Positions 11,801 through 17,800 of a stretch of 22,307 bases of DNA are shown here, piece after piece. The notes below the pieces were generated by a model, which ran no database searches, had not been told where the DNA came from, and saw only the letters and a program-made list of their open reading frames with translations. Positions within the stretch are counted from its first letter, which is position 1. Each line of letters starts with the position of its first letter. Source of the stretch: Priapulus caudatus (taxonomy: Eukaryota > Priapulida > Priapulimorpha > Priapulimorphida > Priapulidae); the NCBI RefSeq assembly GCF_000485595.1, contig NW_014577159.1:355886-378192 (forward strand), written 5' to 3'. The position numbers and the translations under genes were made by a program.

Positions 11801-14800
11801 TTACGGAGGAAAGGTACGTGGAACACGTAGGCCATTTCAGCCAGAGTCGACATAAGGGGGGAAACGCGTTCTCAAAGCGTGTGAGTCGTGCATCGTTTCT
11901 TCGTCACGCACAGTCTTGACTGGAGTCTTGGGATGCCTCCATGCACGGCATGCATCTGCTTGAAGTTGGCAGCATTATACTGGCTCTGTCTCCATAGCTC
12001 ATCATCGAAATTAGGGACAGGAAAGAGACAATGGCCATATTAGCCTGATGAGCAATTCACTCCTCCAGTGATGTCATACATGCCAAGATAACTATATGTT
12101 TAATCAATATATTTAAACATAAAAACGCACCACAAGTAACTATCTTAGCAATGCAAGTCCTTTGTTATACATTGTATATGTGAACATGTGAATGTGTATG
12201 AGTTTGTAGTTTTTGGTGCCAAAAATAATTTATTTATTAAATTTTATCAATTAGTCTTTCCAAAGTTTGTTTATGTTTGACGTGGCAACACGAGTCTTTC
12301 TGACAGCCAACTGAACGTTGTTGTTCTAGCTGCTTTTCTTGTCCTCACTGTAATTTAAGGATATGAGCAGGAAACCAGTAAAAACTAGCGATGCATTAGG
12401 CGTGGCACCCACGCACGGATGACTCGCCAGCTCTGCACAAGTTGCTGTTGCCCTGGTAAGATTCTAATCTATCTTCAGGATTTCCAGGTCAAGGACAGCA
12501 GGGACCTGAAAATGATAATCAAGGTACCCAAGTCGGACTCTCTGGATCTCGGAGCGGAATCGGACCGCAGCGCGGGTTCGGAATCCACAGGCGTCCGCAG
12601 GTTGGGCAAGAAGACGAAGAGTCTCTTCTGGAGCAAGTACCTGGATGAGGAGAAGGCTGTGGCTGCACCAGTGAAGCTGTTTCGCGAGGTAGAGGGGGGG
12701 TCAGGTCTTGGCTTGGCACTGTCAGTGCCGCCATCGCATCCGCTGAGTTGTGCTGCCGCGTCGTAGTTGTTAGTGTGAACGTAGAGTCTGTTGTGGCTTT
12801 CCCTCCATTGATTGCACTCAACTAGGATTTCTGACGTGGATCAGTCGGGAGGATTTGCGATGTATGTGTATGCGTTTGTTTGTGTGTGTGCGTGCGTGCG
12901 TGCCTGCGTGAGTGTGTACATGCATGAGTCGTGCATGTGTATGAGTGTTGTATGTGCCTGTGTAAGAGTGTATGCACGTGTGTGATAGATAGGGGTGAAA
13001 GAAACAGGCATGTGTGTATCTATGGAACTGTGCGAGGAAGTTTGTTTGTTCATGTTTGTTTGTATTTGTGATACTTTTGGTGGCAAAGTCTTCGTTTTCT
13101 CTGTTTCTAGAATCAAGGATTTCCTACGAACAAGAATGGCTTCAGGTTAGGTATGCGACTGGAAGCCATAGATCCTCAGCATCAGTCGCTATTCTGTGTG
13201 GTCAGTGTGTCAGAGGTTAGAGGGTACGTGTCAAAGTCTGCCGTCCTGTGCTGCCTCAGCATAACTGCAGTTTCCTCTGGATAAATCGCTACTCATGTGC
13301 AAATATATGTGTGTAGCTGCGAGTACTTAAAGCTTTCCCTTCAACAGTTACTGGGAAATTAGTTATAGTGTTTTTGAAAAAATATACATTTTATGGGCAC
13401 TGCCAATCTAACCATGGAAGTTTACTTTGTGTCCTTTTTTCCAGTAGTGTAGAGCTAACTTATATATAGCATTTTAACATTTATGTAAATACACATATTT
13501 GTAGCTGTGCACATGGTCATCATGGTGGTGTTTTTTTCGTACCTCAGGTATAGATTCAGGCTGCATTTTGATGGCTACTCGGAGTGCTATGACTTCTGGG
13601 TAAATGCAGACTCTCCTGACGTCTTTCCTGTGGGCTTTTGTGAAAAGAATGGTCACAATCTGTCTCCACCAAAAGGTATTACAATATGCTGCTCGAGAAA
13701 AAAAGAATAGAGGCATTTCTATCAAACATTTGGTAGGTGCATTCGCATTAAAATATGTACGTGTATCCTATACATTAACCTCCTATTTCTGACCAGGATA
13801 CGTAAGTGAGACCTTCAACTGGTCCTGTTATATGAAGTCCATCAAAGCATCCTCTGCTCCAAGGCATCTATTCAGCGTCAAACATAACACGGTAATCTTT
13901 TTAAACTGAAATCTTAGAATAATGATACTGGAGAGTGAATTTGTGTTACTCTATAATCTTTACTGCTACAGTCATTTGTTACATCCTTCAGTGTCAGTAC
14001 TGCAAGTGTCTTGTTATATCTACCGCACTCACCGCAAGCTCTTTTATTCATCAACAGTCTGTAATACCACACGGCTTTCGCATCGGCTCAAAACTCGAGG
14101 CAGTCGACAAGAAGAATACGGCGCTTACCTGCGTTGCCACGGTAGCAAACGTGCTCGATAATCGCTTTCTCATCCATTTCGACGGATGGGAGGATTGCTA
14201 TGACTACTGGGCAGATGCTTCGTCGCCTTACGTCCATCCCGTAGGCTGGTGCCAGGAGAATAGCCGCGTGCTATCACCGCCAAACGGTCAGTTCATGTTA
14301 GCATGTTCACCCATTTTTACTAGTCTGTGTCAGTTTTACTCATTAGTACAGCTACCATTGTTCGATAATTGTTTTATCCGTTCAAAAACCCGCTGGGTAA
14401 TATTGACGTGTTTGTGGGATGTCATGTGTGTAACGTGAAACTCATCAAATCCTGATGAATGGCGAATGATGCGTATCAAACGTCAGGCTCCCCTGAAGGA
14501 AATCGTTGAATCGTTTCAGACTGCGATGATATAGAGAATTTCACGTGGGAGAAGTATTTGAAGCAGAGCAATTCCATAACGGCTCCGGCAAGGGCTTTCA
14601 AGCAGGTACTGACTCGCAGGCGAATACCTGTCATAATACACTGTTTTCTTGTGGCCTCAGTGAAGTGAGCTAGTCTGAGTCTGAAGCGAAGTGAACATGC
14701 GTCGATTCACTGGGGATAAGTAACGTGGCATATAACGCTTGACATTAGGTGTCAAGTTTGTCGACAGAGTGGCAGACTGCGGACGAGAATGCAGCAATTT

Positions 14801-17800
14801 TCTTTTGTTGTAATTCACCCGATGTATATTTCCATAGTTAACATTTTGTGGCCGAAAGAAATGTAACGAATTTGTATGTAGTGTATTGCACGTAGACTTG
14901 GTTATGCTCACTCGCTTGCAGTATCTGCCCAACCGTTTCCAGATCATCGACTAAAATGGAAAAAAAGGAACTCGAATGCCGCAATTTAACCGCATTATAA
15001 TTCACCCTTTTATATTTTACCCTGTAGTTTTCTCAAATGATTACTTTCTCGATTTTTTCTCGATTTTTTCTCAAAAAATTGTAGCGATCATTATGACGGT
15101 GTATATTATGTATACACGTATATAATACGTATATATATGTGCATATAGATTATATATGTATTATGTGATTATGTTACCTCGCTCGCAGCATTCGCCGCAC
15201 GGTTTCCGGATCGGCATGAAGCTGGAGGCAGTCGATCCGCGTAACCCCGTGCTCGTGCGCGTCGCGACGATCGCCATGACGACCGATCACATGCTCAAGC
15301 TGCACTTTGATGGCTGGAGCGAGGTGTACGACTACTGGATCGACGACGACTGCCCGGACATACACCCGGCCGGCTGGTGCACCAAGACTGGCCACACGAT
15401 TACGCCACCGATCAGTGAGTGTATGCACACAAGTCCCCCCCCCCCCCAGGCGCGGATTTAGGCCGGTTTGCACCGGTTTCCAGAAACCGGTCACAGGCTG
15501 GGTATCTTCAGAATTGACCATCAAAATTCACCAGAATGCACCAAATATAGCCTAATTTTTTAAAAATTACCGGGGGGCATGCCCCCGGACCCCCCTAGCT
15601 GTGACTAGAACTATGGAAACTGGTCACCCAAACCCTCTGGATCCGCCCCTGCCCCCCCCTCGGAGTAGCATCCCTCACTGCTGTCTGGCCTGGTGTCTGT
15701 GCTCCACAACAGATGTCTTAAAATTTGTAAATTGTTGTAAATTTTTTCTCTATACGTCCAGCTCGTAGACCTTTATGCTTCACTGTAGTGCTAAGCCAGA
15801 TGTGTCACTGTGAGCGTTACGTGTTCAGTTGCATTTGTATTCTTTCTGTCGGGATGTTATTTTCATTCTTGTGTACCATTATATACGTGTGTGCGTGCAT
15901 GTGTGTGCTTATATATTATATATTTACATATAGATATATAAATATTAGGCCTTCAGTGCCGATCAAACTACATACGTACACACATGACATACTCACAAAG
16001 GAAGTTCCTCGTTGCCTTCCGGGATTTCCTCTTACATTCCGGCTCTCTCTCCCTGTCGCTCAGCTCCGCTTGACCTCGTCGAGAATGGCCAGAATTCCGG
16101 ATGCCCGACGCCCGGATGCAAGGGCATCGGTCACATCAAGGGTGCCAAGTACACGGGCCACCACAGCGCGTTCGGCTGCCCCTACTCGGAACTCAACATG
16201 AACAAGATGAGCATTGGTCTCGGACTGCTGGACAGGATGGGTCCGACGCGAGACTCGGTTGCCGACAGCAAGGCTGGAGAAGCGCACAGCTCAATGGAGA
16301 TGTAAGTAGCCGAGGTTTCCGTATTCTGTATAAATTCTGTGTAAATTCCGGGAAGGAATAGGAGAAGCTCACAGCTCAATGGAGATGTAAGTAGCCGAGG
16401 TTTCCGTATTCTGTATAAATTTCGTATAAATTCCGGGAAGGAATAGGAGAAGCGCACAGCTCAATGGAGGTGTAAGTAGCCGAGGTTTCTGTAGTCCGTA
16501 TAAATTCCGTATAAATTCCGGGAAGGAATAGGAGAAGCGTACAGCTCGATGGAGGTGTAAGTAGCCGAGGTTTCCGTATTCCATATAAATTCCAGGAAGG
16601 AATAGGAGAAGCGCACAGCTCAATGGAGGTGTAAGTAGCCGAGGTTTCTGTATTCCGTATAAATTATGGGAAGGAATAGGAGAAGCGCACAGCTCAATGA
16701 GGTGTAAGTCGCCGAGCTTTCATCAGTCGATCCTGTACATAGAGTCAATGGGTCACACTGTTCACTCTCACTCTCACTGTCACTGGGTCACTGCCACTGT
16801 TTACTGGGTCACTGAAAGCAAATGCCAAAAGTGTGACAGATAGACAGGTGGACCTGTCAGGAAACATAATTCATAGAGAAGTAGAGGTGCTATACACACG
16901 TCTGACATGTTGAAAATTGTGTCAAGAAGATTGTCTACATAGCTAAAGTTGTCACAGAATGTTAAGTTATTTATTTTTGTGTGCAAATTTCAAGTGTTTT
17001 TGTTCGTTTCGTGTAATGTGTTCTATGCAGCGATACCAGTATAGGGTCTTTCGCAATAACATCCACACCTCTGGCTTCTGTCGTGTTAGCGGAAAATGCC
17101 CGTATCCAGACTGTGATGGTTCAGGCCATATAACGGGCAAGTGGACCACACATCACAAGCTCTCTGGCTGTCCACTCGCGCAACAGCAAGCACAGGTCAA
17201 CAACGAGATGACCGAAGACGTCAACATGTTGACTGACTCTCTGACTGGGAAGCGTGGAAGACCAGGCAGGAGACGGTATAACCTGTGATTGAATAATTTC
17301 ATCGGATCTCTATAGTTCACATGCTAATAAAGTTGATCTCAGTTAGATCCAAATTAAGTTAAAATTAACTTACACTGACGAAATTTTCGTCCATCTCTCT
17401 GATAGACTTCCTCAGGAATTTCGTCAGTGTAAGTTATTTTTAACTTAATTTGGATCTAACTGAGTTAAACTTTATTAGCAGGTATAATCCGTGTTTGCGT
17501 CTATGTTGCGAATTGTTATCTTTAATGTTGAAAACAGTCGCAGAAGATTTTTTAGCAGTGTAAGTCGAACCTATTTATCGATCAACAGCTTCTGAATTAT
17601 GCACGTGTACAAACGCTGGCCTATCAACATGCACAGATGCTTGGAACCTCTGAAATCATCATGATACCCTCTTTGCATTCCCTCTTGCTTGATTGGCATT
17701 CCCTTTTGCTTGATAAAGCCTGTTCGTTGCACTCAATCATTTGAATGTGATCATTGCTTTCAACATGTGCCATCTTCTCAGGATCCCTAAGTTTAGTTTC

